This document shows, piece by piece, positions 38,060 to 46,816 of a stretch of DNA of 64,000 bases. Source of the stretch: Flagellimonas hymeniacidonis (GTDB taxonomy: Bacteria > Bacteroidota > Bacteroidia > Flavobacteriales > Flavobacteriaceae); assembly GCF_008040165.1 (NCBI RefSeq), contig NZ_VRUR01000002.1:1550001-1614000 (forward strand), in the 5' to 3' direction. Both the position numbers and the translations under genes were made by a program. The notes under the pieces were generated by a model. The model saw only the letters and a program-made list of their open reading frames with translations. It was not told the DNA's origin and did not search any database. The stretch's first letter is position 1, and every line of letters begins with the position of its first letter.

Positions 38060-38121
38060 CTGGTATTTCAATTTTTGCCGATTTATGGTTAAAAATTGCT
38101 GCAGTAGCACATCTATTTTTG
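38060..38121 (+). promoter_or_regulatory. Shared 62-bp promoter element, copy D
   Basis: This is the most diverged copy: it starts CTGGTATTTCAATTTTTG, has CGATTTATGGTTA in the middle and ends in the -7 box TATTTTTG (38114-38121). Its length from first base to final G equals the other three copies. It precedes the 50-aa lipopeptide gene by 26 bp. Confidence 0.65.
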
Positions 38122-38147
38122 ATCCATAACCTTTTAAAAGAACGATT

Positions 38148-38300
38148 ATGAAAAAAGTACTGTCCATTTTGGTTTTGATGTTATTGAGCGTATCGCTTTT
38201 TTGCTGCGATAAGGACGATGATGGTTGCTATGACATTGGTGACCATAGGGAATTGTCCACTGATGGAAATACACCTGATGTTGCTAACTCTGGGGATTAA
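38148..38300 (+). CDS. 50-aa cysteine-containing lipopeptide
   Basis: ATG 38148 to TAA 38298-38300. The product is a lipoprotein signal (MKKVLSILVLMLLSVSLFCC) followed by a short acidic tail KDDDGCYDIGDHRELSTDG. Either of two adjacent Cys could be the lipid site; a further Cys lies 7 residues beyond. No family is recognised. It is supported by the promoter element directly upstream and by the typical signal, despite its size. Confidence 0.65.
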   Translation: MKKVLSILVLMLLSVSLFCCDKDDDGCYDIGDHRELSTDGNTPDVANSGD

Positions 38301-38386
38301 ATTCAAATCTAAATGCAAAATAATACCTTGGGATTTGAACCCAATTCAAATTATTAAAAAAAATTAACCTAAAGAATAGATTAAAA

Positions 38387-39019
38387 ATGAATGCAATACG
38401 ATTAGGAGATATTGCTCCAAATTTTGTGGCTGAGAGTACACAGGGAGAAATCAATTTTCACGAATGGCTTGGTGATGCGTGGGGGATGTTGGTATCCCAT
38501 CCAGCTGACTTTACTCCAGTCTGTACTACGGAACTGGGAACCATGGCCAACTATGGGGATGAGTTCGCAAATAGAAACGTAAAGGTAGCTGCCATAAGTG
38601 TAGACCCCATGGTCTCGCACATGAAATGGATCAAAGACATTGAAGAAACCCAGAATGCTGAGGTAAGCTTTCCTTTGATAGCCGATGAGGGTCGAAAGGT
38701 TTCTGAGCTATATGGCATGATACATCCAAATGATGATGCTACCATGACTGTACGGTCTATATTTATTATCGCTCCCGATAAAAAGGTGAAGCTTATTTTG
38801 ACCTATCCAGCATCAACCGGAAGAAATTTCGATGAACTTTTACGGGTTATTGACTCCTTACGATTGACTCAATATGAGATGCTTGCCACACCGGCAAACT
38901 GGAAAAAAGGAGACGATTGTGTCATATTGCCATCGGTGAGCAATGAAGAAGCCGAGAAAATGTTCCCCAAGGGATTCAAGGAAGTAAAGCCATATCTCAG
39001 ATTAACACCACAGGTTTAA
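38387..39019 (+). CDS. 1-Cys (Prx6-type) peroxiredoxin
   Basis: The 210-aa protein has the peroxidatic motif PADFTPVCTTELG (Cys near residue 47). The family's C-terminal extension runs from about residue 160 (PANWKKGDDCVILPSVSNEE). It reduces H2O2 and organic or lipid hydroperoxides in the cytoplasm. No reductase partner is adjacent and no copy of the 62-bp element precedes it, so it is probably expressed separately from its neighbours. Confidence 0.95.
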   Translation: MNAIRLGDIAPNFVAESTQGEINFHEWLGDAWGMLVSHPADFTPVCTTELGTMANYGDEFANRNVKVAAISVDPMVSHMKWIKDIEETQNAEVSFPLIADEGRKVSELYGMIHPNDDATMTVRSIFIIAPDKKVKLILTYPASTGRNFDELLRVIDSLRLTQYEMLATPANWKKGDDCVILPSVSNEEAEKMFPKGFKEVKPYLRLTPQV

Positions 39020-39240
39020 TCACCATAAGGCCAATATTATATTTTTGAAAAGGCATAAAGATGGGTTAATTCAGTGTTTTGGTGTAAAAGAGGCCCAAAG
39101 GTAGCTAGATGTCTCCATTGGGCCATTATCAGCCTTTAATAGGTCATTCAAAGTGAAATGAGGGTTTTAGGATGTTGCCAATTATTTTACAATATTAAAA
39201 GACAATATAACTAAGTGGATTACTAATTGAAAATCAGAAA

Positions 39241-39693
39241 ATGAAAAACAGATTCTCCTACATATTAATAATCTTGGGATTGGTATGTGTGCGGGCGCAG
39301 GATAATATGGAAAGACTGACGGAGTACATCGATAATGCCCAATTGGTCATCTATTCTGAATCTTCCTATTTGAGTGACAGTATGGCCAGTGCCATTACCT
39401 ATGTGGATTTCTGCCCTGGCGGCACTTACTATTATAGCTATGATGGCTCTTACACGGTAAAGGGTACTGGGAATACCAGTAATCGGAACAATAGGGCAAA
39501 TGGTGCTGGAGTAGCAGAAAATTCAGGCCAATGGAAGGTTTTGGAATACCAAGCGGGGTATTATCTCGAAATTGTGGATGCCTATGGAAAGACTGATTAT
39601 TACCCTATCAACATTCAAAATCTAATCAATGGAAAATGGAAAATAAATAATACCACTTATGTTTTTGCCCAAGGCAAAGGTAGATGTCATTGA
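39241..39693 (+). CDS. Secreted protein of unknown function
   Basis: The 150-aa protein has a signal peptide (about 1-20, ending VRAQ) and a beta-rich body with many Tyr, Gly and Asn (FCPGGTYYYSYDGSYTVKG; a short Asn-rich linker; YYLEIVDAYGKTDYYPI). The pattern of short strands around a tested quantity resembles small lipocalin-like META/DUF folds, but I cannot assign one. It stands alone with 220 bp upstream that contain a GGCCCAA/TTGGGCC hairpin near 39093-39125. Confidence 0.6.
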   Translation: MKNRFSYILIILGLVCVRAQDNMERLTEYIDNAQLVIYSESSYLSDSMASAITYVDFCPGGTYYYSYDGSYTVKGTGNTSNRNNRANGAGVAENSGQWKVLEYQAGYYLEIVDAYGKTDYYPINIQNLINGKWKINNTTYVFAQGKGRCH

Positions 39694-39890
39694 TCAACAA
39701 TAAAAAAGTAGTATTTTAAAAGAACAAAAATTCTTTCACAATGAACAGCTATCGTTTTATGCCAAAGTATTTGATCGTAAGTCGGGTGAATTTATTAAAG
39801 ACTTACCATAATACCATCGCATTACCTGGTTTTTGGAAGCTTCTATGAGCCAGGGTGAAAAGGATTCAGTACAACCACTTTATTTAAAAT

Positions 39891-40373
39891 ATGAAAATGT
39901 TACGAAGTACTATCTTAATGATCATTGCCATGTTCATATCCCTATCGCTGAATGCGCAAAAGGATTGGAAATTGGTCTATTACAATGATAAAAATGGCAA
40001 TAAAATAGAAGGAGAACTCCAAGAACTCATGGAAGCCATCAGACTAGGCAAAGAAATCCGAATCTATTTCCAAATGAAACGCCAAGACGATTCCAAAGTT
40101 TTTGTCGAGCATTTGACAGAAGCCAAATACCTGACCATTCTAAATTCCCCAAGCGGAAATCATGTCACCGCACAAATCGATCCCATCGTGGGGCAAGTTC
40201 CGGTTTTTGATAAGGGGCACATTCTTCTAAAGGAAAATTTGGAATGGAGTTTAATCGTCTCCACCAATGGTGTAAACGATATGATGACACGCCATTTGGT
40301 CACCGGTGAGGTTATGGACCATCGCAGTGTTCGTTGGTCAACAAAATGGTATACATATATGGATAAAAAATAA
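39891..40373 (+). CDS. Secreted protein of unknown function (VirK-like layout possible)
   Basis: The 160-aa protein has a signal peptide (about 1-22, ending LNAQ). The body begins DWKLVYYNDKNGNKIEGELQ and ends in strands with SVRWSTKWYTYMDKK. A motif GELQELMEAIRLGKEIRIYF suggests a helix followed by a beta sheet. I do not recognise the family with confidence. It is convergent with the lipoprotein at 40449-41027. Confidence 0.55.
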   Translation: MKMLRSTILMIIAMFISLSLNAQKDWKLVYYNDKNGNKIEGELQELMEAIRLGKEIRIYFQMKRQDDSKVFVEHLTEAKYLTILNSPSGNHVTAQIDPIVGQVPVFDKGHILLKENLEWSLIVSTNGVNDMMTRHLVTGEVMDHRSVRWSTKWYTYMDKK

Positions 40374-40448
40374 TACCCCAAGCTTGAAAAGGGCCCTGGA
40401 AGATATTACATTACCTATCTATGGGCGGATCTAAGCAATTAAAATACA

Positions 40449-41027
40449 CTAATTGCTCTGGAATCTTACAGAAAAAATTCCATTTTCAATATCCACATAG
40501 TCATTCGTAGCCCTTATTACTGTTGGGTTTATTGTTATATGATATATCCTGCCACTAAAAGTGCCCTCAATGATATTATTTTCTATTTTTATAATTCGAA
40601 TTTCCACTTCATCCCTTTCCGTAGTGCCATTATAAAAGCAAATTGCAGCTGGGTCAGAACAGGATTGTTGGAGGCCTTTGACAGTATTATCCACCCACGA
40701 TACGGCCCCTTCAGACCTTTGAAGGGTATAGGGCAATGCAATATTATTTAAATCGACATTTGTCATAGGTATCGACCAGTAGCCATCGGTCTCATCAGAT
40801 CCGTTTCTGTATGATTGTAGATATATGGTGTTGTCAGTGCTGTTAAAAACATTGATATTACCATTTGCACCGCCATTGAAAATTGTCTGCTCATAGAAAA
40901 CAGATGTATTCAAAACATCTGATGAAATGCCAAGTGATGTAGTACTAGCATCCGAGCCATCATCATTTTGGCAAGAATAAAGCACAAAGGTTACCGATAG
41001 CATAATAATCATTTTGTCAATCTTCAT
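40449..41027 (-). CDS. Lipoprotein of unknown function
   Basis: The 192-aa protein uses ATG 41027, giving a lipoprotein signal MKIDKMIIMLSVTFVLYSC with Cys19. An alternative ATG at 41042 would leave only about 13 bases after the promoter box. The body is beta-rich (FNSTDNTIYLQSYRNGSDET; GTFSGRIYHITIN) and has a Cys pair in LQQSCSDPAAICFYNG. No domain is recognised. Promoter element B lies directly upstream, so it belongs to the local four-gene set. Confidence 0.7.
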   Translation of the reverse strand: MKIDKMIIMLSVTFVLYSCQNDDGSDASTTSLGISSDVLNTSVFYEQTIFNGGANGNINVFNSTDNTIYLQSYRNGSDETDGYWSIPMTNVDLNNIALPYTLQRSEGAVSWVDNTVKGLQQSCSDPAAICFYNGTTERDEVEIRIIKIENNIIEGTFSGRIYHITINPTVIRATNDYVDIENGIFSVRFQSN

Positions 41028-41055
41028 TTTAAGAAGTCTCATAATTGTTTTCTAT

Positions 41056-41117
41056 CAAAAGTAGTCTTGCTCAAAAAGAGGCATATACCCCTAAATGGCC
41101 AAATTATAAACTGGCAG
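41056..41117 (-). promoter_or_regulatory. Shared 62-bp promoter element, copy B
   Basis: On the minus strand it starts CTGCCAGTTTATAATTTGGC, has CCATTTAGGGGTATA centrally and ends in the -7 box TACTTTTG. About three quarters of positions match copy A. It drives the lipoprotein gene 40449-41027. Confidence 0.75.
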
Positions 41118-41256
41118 AAAAAAGGTATAAATACATGATTTAAAAAAGGTCAAAGTTATAATACCTGATTTTCAGTAATCATTTTTTTTGAAAACTATAC
41201 ATAAACAGGCTTTTATTCTCATCTTTAAAAAAAACTAGGCACATTTTAGGTAAAAC

Positions 41257-41285
41257 AAAGGGCTTCCAGTATTTGAAAGCCCTTT
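41257..41285. terminator. Terminator next to the left att site
   Basis: The stem AAAGGGCTT/AAGCCCTTT with T-runs on both strands can stop transcription from either side. On the minus strand it lies just after the displaced tRNA-Arg 3' fragment, so it was probably the tRNA gene's original terminator. A related hairpin (61533-61568) now follows the intact tRNA. Confidence 0.75.
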
Positions 41286-41292
41286 TTTATAT

Positions 41293-41335
41293 GTGATCGC
41301 AGCAGGATTCGAACCTGCGACCGTCTGCTTAGAAG
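41293..41335 (-). other. Left attachment site: displaced 3' fragment of tRNA-Arg
   Basis: The 43 bp are identical to the 3' end of the tRNA-Arg gene at 61579-61652, including the whole T-arm and part of the anticodon stem. The 5' half is missing: sequence diverges after TTAGAAG. It is therefore a recombination scar, not a tRNA gene. Confidence 0.93.
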
Positions 41336-41446
41336 TTGTATAAATGTACTTGTAGTTATTTATTGTTATTTATCAATAACTTGATTATCAGATATTTACA
41401 AATTTTTTATTTATATTTACCTCTCGCCATTTTGTGCAATTTATTG

Positions 41447-41473
41447 AAAAATAATGCAAGTTTTGTGCAAGTA
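41447..41473. repeat. 27-bp repeat with TGCAAG pair, left copy (putative integrase arm site)
   Basis: The 27-bp sequence containing TGCAAGTTTTGTGCAAG occurs here and at 61505-61531, close to the two ends of the island. Inside it TGCAAG is repeated directly with 11-bp spacing, about one helical turn. Another TGCAA lies at about 41436. Such paired short sites next to att cores typically bind the integrase arm domain. Confidence 0.7.
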
Positions 41474-41499
41474 TTTGGTTGAATTAAAATTGTAAATGG

Positions 41500-42750
41500 A
41501 TGGATTACAACATTTCTTATTATCTGGACAAGAGGTTCGAGAGAACTGATAATACCTATTCCATAAAGTTAAGGGTTTACTCAAATTTGGTTAAAAAATC
41601 CAAGCTCTTTTCTACCAAAAGATCTTTATCCGTGGAAGACTTTGAACGATTCATCTATAATAAAAACCTCAAAGGGTTTAAGAAGGATACCAAGTTGGAG
41701 TTGGAAGCTTTGAAAGTTCATGCAGAAAGTATAGCTAAGAAGTTGGAACCATTTACTTTCGAAAAGTTTGAGCGGAGGATGTACGCAAAGAAAAATGCTT
41801 CAATCAACATTTCTCATCATTATAAAAATAAAATTGAAGCCTTGCACTACAACGAACAACTATCCACAGCGAGCAATTATGATTTAAGTTTTAAATCTTT
41901 AAGCAAGTTCGTTACTGCCAACTATAAAACCCTACCTGAAAACCTGACCTTTTATGACATCACTGCTGATTGGTTGGAAAAATATGAAACTTTTATTGTA
42001 AAGAACCAGAAACAAAGCCTCACCACAGTCTCTATTTACCTAAGAATGCTTCGTACCGTTTTTAACGATGCCATAAGAGACAATGACATAAAGCAGGAGC
42101 TCTACCCTTTTGGTAAAGGAAAAGGGCTTTATCAAATACCTGCGACTAAAAAGAAGAAAAAAGCACTTAGCCAGCAACAATTGGCGATATTGTTTAATGC
42201 AGAACCACAAACAAAGGACCAAGAAATGGCAAAGGATTTTTGGTTCTTTAGCTATGCATGCAATGGTGCCAACATAAAGGATATTATTCAACTAAAATGG
42301 GATAATTTAGATGGAGATTGCATCAATTATTTTCGTGCCAAGACGATTAATACTAAAAAAGGTAATCTGACGGAGATAAGCATTTTTCTAAACGAATATG
42401 CTTTAAGCATTATTGAGAGGTATGGAAATAAGAATAAGAACAACTACATATTTCCCGTACTTAAAATGGATGATGATGCAATGGAACAGTACCGCAAAAC
42501 CAAGAACTTCACTTCTTTTGTTAACCTACATTTTAATAAGTTGGCAAAAACCCAAGGATTCGAATTTAAGATTTCCAGTTATTGGGCAAGACACAGTTTC
42601 GCTACAAATGCAATTAGAAGAGGGGCGTCTATGGAATTTATTAGCGATGCCTTAAACCATTCCAGTTTGAACGTAACTAAAGGATATTTTGCAGGCTTTC
42701 AAGACGATGTTAAAAAGCAATTTGCAAAGGATTTAATGAATTTTGAGTAG
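41500..42750 (+). CDS. int: Tyrosine recombinase / integrase of the island
   Basis: The 416-aa protein has an N-terminal arm-binding domain (1-90), a SAM-like core-binding domain (about 110-205) and a catalytic domain (about 220-410). Visible catalytic residues are the H-x-x-R pair in SYWARHSFATNAIRRG and the nucleophile Tyr in TKGYFAGF. The first catalytic Arg position reads ACNGANIKDII, as in many Bacteroidota conjugative-transposon integrases where it is not conserved. It lies next to the att site and faces into the element, as expected for a tRNA-targeting integrase. Confidence 0.94.
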   Translation: MDYNISYYLDKRFERTDNTYSIKLRVYSNLVKKSKLFSTKRSLSVEDFERFIYNKNLKGFKKDTKLELEALKVHAESIAKKLEPFTFEKFERRMYAKKNASINISHHYKNKIEALHYNEQLSTASNYDLSFKSLSKFVTANYKTLPENLTFYDITADWLEKYETFIVKNQKQSLTTVSIYLRMLRTVFNDAIRDNDIKQELYPFGKGKGLYQIPATKKKKKALSQQQLAILFNAEPQTKDQEMAKDFWFFSYACNGANIKDIIQLKWDNLDGDCINYFRAKTINTKKGNLTEISIFLNEYALSIIERYGNKNKNNYIFPVLKMDDDAMEQYRKTKNFTSFVNLHFNKLAKTQGFEFKISSYWARHSFATNAIRRGASMEFISDALNHSSLNVTKGYFAGFQDDVKKQFAKDLMNFE

Positions 42751-42758
42751 TTAGGGTT

Positions 42759-43592
42759 ATGAAAAAAGGTGGGAAATTGGGTGATAATACGGATTTATTT
42801 GTGAATATTTTCAAGGAATCACATAAATCATGTTTGGATCAATTTAATATAGTTTTATCGTCTACCAAAGAGATTACTACTCCCGAATTAGTGGGTAAAA
42901 TTGAATCCCTTGTCAATAAAATTGGTATCGATATCACCCAACGAGAAGAATTGTTCGACAATACCCAGAAGCAAAGAACAAGCAAGGAAGATGACAATCT
43001 GAAAAAAATCAAGGTTTTTCTTTTAAATAGGCTCTCCCTTTTACAAAAAGAATTGGATCTAGAACAAGAAGAATGGGCAAACCAAATTCTTGAAGAAGAG
43101 GGTGGGTCTTTTGATTATGAGAAAACAAGAAAGGAAATAATTGAATATTTAGGTATAAAACCTCACACATCTTTTAAGTCAAAAAACAATGCAAACTCGA
43201 AAAAAAAAGATAATAATATAGTCGAAAGTTCGGAGGAGATTTTTGGCATCAAACAATTATTTAAGAATGAAGAACAATTCGAAAAAGTGATTTGTTCTCT
43301 TGTCGAAAATGAATTTATAATTGCAAAGATGGATGCAGGCTATGAGTGGATTTTTTCAGAAACTAAGGAATATAAAACAATTCAAACAGTAATAGCTTTA
43401 ATGGTCGTTCTGGAAACAAAAAATTATCTAAAACTCAATGCAAAGGCCGTATACAGGTATATAAAGGCAGAGTTTGGCATTACTATGAATAAATCCACCT
43501 ATAGTCGTTCTTCCAATGCGTTAAAACAAGACTATGAAAAGCCAAAAACAAACAACTTTAGATATATTTCCTTATTTAGAGATATTCTGTAA
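42759..43592 (+). CDS. Island protein of unknown function
   Basis: The 277-aa cytoplasmic protein is Lys/Glu-rich with coiled regions (about 60-140) and a C-terminal helical block (ALMVVLETKNYLKLNAKAVYRYIKAEFGITMNKSTYSR) that looks like a small winged-helix or HTH. It begins 8 bp after the integrase stop, so it is co-transcribed. Comparable genes follow integrases in other Bacteroidota elements; a role in excision or replication control is a guess. Confidence 0.65.
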   Translation: MKKGGKLGDNTDLFVNIFKESHKSCLDQFNIVLSSTKEITTPELVGKIESLVNKIGIDITQREELFDNTQKQRTSKEDDNLKKIKVFLLNRLSLLQKELDLEQEEWANQILEEEGGSFDYEKTRKEIIEYLGIKPHTSFKSKNNANSKKKDNNIVESSEEIFGIKQLFKNEEQFEKVICSLVENEFIIAKMDAGYEWIFSETKEYKTIQTVIALMVVLETKNYLKLNAKAVYRYIKAEFGITMNKSTYSRSSNALKQDYEKPKTNNFRYISLFRDIL

Positions 43593-43605
43593 CAACTTTG
43601 GCAAC

Positions 43606-43632
43606 TGTTGCAATAGTTGCAATAGTTGCTAT
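43606..43632. repeat. Three 9-bp repeats (GTTGCAATA type) before the HTH gene
   Basis: TGTTGCAAT, AGTTGCAAT and AGTTGCTAT occur head to tail, preceded by GGCAACTG. They sit about 70 bp upstream of the excisionase-like gene and may be its operator or a recombination-factor binding site. Confidence 0.6.
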
Positions 43633-43701
43633 TATGTTCCCCTTTTTTCTTTATAATTCCTTATAGTTTTACCTCGTATTAACATCTAAATATGCGGTAA
43701 A

Positions 43702-44025
43702 ATGAAGAATTATAACGTGCCTACACTTGAAATGCTGCCTTTACTTGTTCAAAAATTGAACGGCGATATTTCCGAGTTAAAAGAACTAATTGTACAACAA
43801 CACCCCTTAAATAAGGGAAGTCTACCAAAATACTTTGGTGCAAAGGAGTGTTGCAAGCTTCTGAATATAACATTACCTACATTATACCTATACACTTCTC
43901 AAAGAAAAATACCACATAGCAAGCAGGGAAAGCGCTTGATTTTTGACAAAGACGAAATTCTTGATTGGGTGAAATCAGGCCGTGTCCGCACCGCAACCGA
44001 AATCCAGAACAAAACAACCATATAA
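43702..44025 (+). CDS. Excisionase/MerR-like helix-turn-helix protein
   Basis: The 107-aa protein has a short coil then an HTH_17-type DNA-binding domain (about 40-92): YFGAKECCKLLNITLPTLYLYTSQRKIPHSKQGKRLIFDKDEI. This is the common small DNA-binding protein of Bacteroidota mobile elements, often acting as excisionase or regulator of mobilisation. It is followed by the primase-helicase gene. Confidence 0.88.
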   Translation: MKNYNVPTLEMLPLLVQKLNGDISELKELIVQQHPLNKGSLPKYFGAKECCKLLNITLPTLYLYTSQRKIPHSKQGKRLIFDKDEILDWVKSGRVRTATEIQNKTTI

Positions 44026-44118
44026 GCTGGTCAATTGAATTATTGGAAAAACTAGAAGCTCAAAAAAAGGCTATAAGTATAATGAGGAAGAATACCAATA
44101 ACCTCAAATCAAGATGAC

Positions 44119-45348
44119 ATGGATAAAGCTAAAAAGAAAAAACATCTCAAAAAAAGAAAAAAAGATTCCCCTGAAAATTATGCTAGAGTAGGCATAATCT
44201 ACTTCAAGATAATTTGGGTGTCCAATAGGTTTGAAAGCATTGTCCGCAACTTTGTACGATGGAGTCGACAAGAACTTTTAGTTGATTTTTCCGACAACAA
44301 ACATTTGTTGAAAAAAATCAAAATATATGACGGTTTTGGAATGTTTCCAGACAATACGAAAAATGGATATGTAAAAAGTGAGTATAACCTTTTGAATCGT
44401 TACGATTCCTTTTTATATGAGCCCAAAGAAGGTGAATGGGGTTATGTCCGAGCATTTCTTATGCATATTTTCGGGGAGCAATACAATTTGGGCCTTCGGT
44501 ATTTTCAAACCCTGTATATGTACCCTAAAGTAATCCTTCCCGTTCTGGTGCTTGTTAGTAAAGCAAGAGAAACTGGAAAAACTACATTTCTCAATTTCGT
44601 AATGGCAATTTTTGGGAACAATGCCGTGATGTTGAATAATGAAATGATCGGCAGCAGTTTTAACGGTTCCTATGCGTGGAAGAATATCATCTGTATTGAC
44701 GAAGCTGGATTGAACCACAACAATCTCGATGAGAAAATAAAGCTTCTTTCCACCGCAAAGACAATTGAAGTTAACGAGAAATTTGTTCCGCACTACTCGC
44801 TTCCCTTTTATGGAAAGCTAATTATAGCCTCCAATAAGGAGAACAGCTTTCTCAGGATTGATTCGGAGGAAGTGCGGTACTTTATTCGCAAACTTAAAAA
44901 ACCCAAAACCCATGATTCTTTTTTTCTGGATAAGATGATAGGGCAGATTCCAGCTTTCATATATCACCTCTCTCAAATGGAAGAACCAGACTTCAACAAG
45001 TCAAGGCAATTGTTTACCGTCAAGGAGTTGAAGAACGACAGTCTAAAAGCAGTTGTAGAGGAAAGTAAATCATATGTATATAAGGAATTACAGGAATCGT
45101 TTATAGAACTGTTTGCTAACAATGATATTTCGGACAGTATTGTGCATGCCACACCTACAGACATCAAGCAGAGGTTCTTTATCAACAACCACAAAATCGA
45201 TAGGGTACAGGTCAAAAAGGCGCTTAAGGATGAATTCGGGTTTAAAAAAGAGGGGCTTTCCAGGTATGTCCCGTTTGGTATTAGGAATATGTCAAGTAAA
45301 ACTGGTAGGCCATGGGTTATTGAAAAAAGGATTTTTATGGAAGAGTAG
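44119..45348 (+). CDS. Primase-helicase family protein (DUF5906 type)
   Basis: The 409-aa protein has a P-loop SKARETGKTTF (Walker A, about 150-160) and a Walker B-like IICIDEAGLNH (near 195), followed by LIIASNKE, the sensor-1 region of virus-type helicases. Members of this family in Bacteroidota elements are thought to load or unwind at the element's origin. A cluster of GTTAC repeats follows directly (45385-45651), consistent with a replication module. Confidence 0.85.
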   Translation: MDKAKKKKHLKKRKKDSPENYARVGIIYFKIIWVSNRFESIVRNFVRWSRQELLVDFSDNKHLLKKIKIYDGFGMFPDNTKNGYVKSEYNLLNRYDSFLYEPKEGEWGYVRAFLMHIFGEQYNLGLRYFQTLYMYPKVILPVLVLVSKARETGKTTFLNFVMAIFGNNAVMLNNEMIGSSFNGSYAWKNIICIDEAGLNHNNLDEKIKLLSTAKTIEVNEKFVPHYSLPFYGKLIIASNKENSFLRIDSEEVRYFIRKLKKPKTHDSFFLDKMIGQIPAFIYHLSQMEEPDFNKSRQLFTVKELKNDSLKAVVEESKSYVYKELQESFIELFANNDISDSIVHATPTDIKQRFFINNHKIDRVQVKKALKDEFGFKKEGLSRYVPFGIRNMSSKTGRPWVIEKRIFMEE

Positions 45349-45384
45349 CATTGAATAGGTCTGACACAAAAGCACAAAAATAGT

Positions 45385-45652
45385 GTTACAAAAAGAAATT
45401 AGAAACAGCAGTTATACAATCAATTAATACAATAACTACCAATCTGATAATGGATAATGGCATGAAAAAGAGTTAATGTATATAACAACTGCCGTTGGTT
45501 ACAATGTTACCAGAAAGTAACGGAAAACGTAACACGGTCAAGCCCTGTGAACAATGCATTTTATCCTATTCTATAACAATGTAACTTTTATTTTAAAGTA
45601 AATAGTATAAGTATATATAGAAGTTTAACTAAAATCTTGTAACAATGTTACA
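45385..45652. other. GTTAC/GTAAC repeat cluster, candidate replication origin of the island
   Basis: In this 323-bp non-coding gap GTTAC or its complement occurs eight times (45385, 45498, 45506, 45517, 45529, 45581, 45639, 45647). The last two form the palindrome TGTAAC-AAT-GTTACA at 45638-45652, next to an AT-rich stretch (45585-45635). Position directly after the primase-helicase gene and iteron-like spacing suggest an origin. This is inference. Confidence 0.5.
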
Positions 45653-45671
45653 GGTGTAAAAAATGGATTGA

Positions 45672-46088
45672 ATGGAAGAGACAAAACAAATGATTTTAAT
45701 GGAAAATCTAAAAAGACTAGTAAGCGGCGAGGCTGCCCCATGCTATTTAACCTCACGTGGGTTTGAATATGGTAAGGCTGAAGGCTCAAGGATAGACCTT
45801 GACGGACTGGAGCCGGTAATAGAGTTTATCCATACCCATCTGCGAAGGACAGAATCCATTAACACCTCCCAGACCAGCTATGGGCTAAAAAGCATTTACG
45901 AAAGGTGCAACAGGGAGCAGATTTCAAACGGCCTGTGGATTGCCGCTATGCTGGCCTGTGGTTACATGTGTAGGCCCGCAGAGCCTTTCAGCACAGAAGT
46001 CCATTTTAACGTGTATAGTGTAAGCCGTAGAGGGGAGCATAAAATAACTGGGGGGATTGCACTGGAAAAAGAGGAAAAACGAGTATAA
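45672..46088 (+). CDS. Island protein of unknown function
   Basis: The 138-aa soluble protein has more Arg and higher GC than neighbours. It contains IEFIHTHLRRTESINTSQTS and ERCNREQISNGLWIAAMLACG, suggesting a compact helical fold. No family is recognised. A downstream start (MILMENLKRL) is possible. It begins 20 bp after the last iteron-like repeat and is followed after 17 bp by the next gene, so the two form an operon, perhaps of replication accessory proteins. Confidence 0.6.
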   Translation: MEETKQMILMENLKRLVSGEAAPCYLTSRGFEYGKAEGSRIDLDGLEPVIEFIHTHLRRTESINTSQTSYGLKSIYERCNREQISNGLWIAAMLACGYMCRPAEPFSTEVHFNVYSVSRRGEHKITGGIALEKEEKRV

Positions 46089-46105
46089 TTATTAAACATA
46101 AAATT

Positions 46106-46765
46106 ATGAGCAGACAATTGTTGCAATTTGAAAAGGAGAGATACGAGGCTACCAAGGAGAATGTTAAGAATTTCGCTAAGCTCCTAGTTAAGGCCTCAGA
46201 GGAAATAGAAAGGTTAGAGGTGGGGAGTATAGAACCAAACGGCCTAAAGGACGGAAACTTCACAGACAGGGTTCTGGATTTTTACAAAAACGAGTGGGAG
46301 TCCAATACCGCTTTTAAGCATGTTAGCTTTGAGAAATATCTACAGTTCATTGAGCTAGACCTAACCAACCTAGAGCTTTTACAGGAGGAATATAACGGTA
46401 GGAAAAATTGCACGTATTCCTTTTACCCCCACAACAATTCGTACTTTGATTATTGTGAGCATAGATACAAGGTAGGACTAGAGGACGCCAGCAACAAGGT
46501 GGAGATTAAGATAATGGACATGTTTAGACTAGAAGAGAAAGATGTAGCTGTAGAGCTAGACGAGGAATATTTTAAGCTATACACCACCAATGCCAAACAG
46601 GCAGAGAAAATTAGCGATATCGGGGCTTTTGTATCTGCTTCGAAGAAGATGGACTTAGATTACAAAATAGTTAAGAAAGCGGCAGGGCAATGGCTAAAGG
46701 ATTTATCTTATAACCTAGAAAGCTTTGAAATCGATTATTATTATCTACTTACCAATATTAGATAA
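46106..46765 (+). CDS. Island protein of unknown function
   Basis: The 219-aa soluble, strongly helical protein starts MSRQLLQFEKERYEATKENV and contains a Cys/His/Tyr-rich stretch (NCTYSFYPHNNSYFDYCEHRY). No recognised domain. It is co-oriented with the gene before it and followed by a strong terminator (46817-46860). Codon choice (many CTA) differs from its neighbours, hinting at a different origin. Confidence 0.6.
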   Translation: MSRQLLQFEKERYEATKENVKNFAKLLVKASEEIERLEVGSIEPNGLKDGNFTDRVLDFYKNEWESNTAFKHVSFEKYLQFIELDLTNLELLQEEYNGRKNCTYSFYPHNNSYFDYCEHRYKVGLEDASNKVEIKIMDMFRLEEKDVAVELDEEYFKLYTTNAKQAEKISDIGAFVSASKKMDLDYKIVKKAAGQWLKDLSYNLESFEIDYYYLLTNIR

Positions 46766-46816
46766 CCAAAATGGCATATTCAATGAAGGAGGAATAGATC
46801 CACCTCCTTCTATTTA

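Noticed and set aside
41293-41335. Second tRNA-Arg gene
   Set aside because: Only the 3' 43 bases are present. The acceptor 5' strand, D-arm and half of the anticodon arm are missing.
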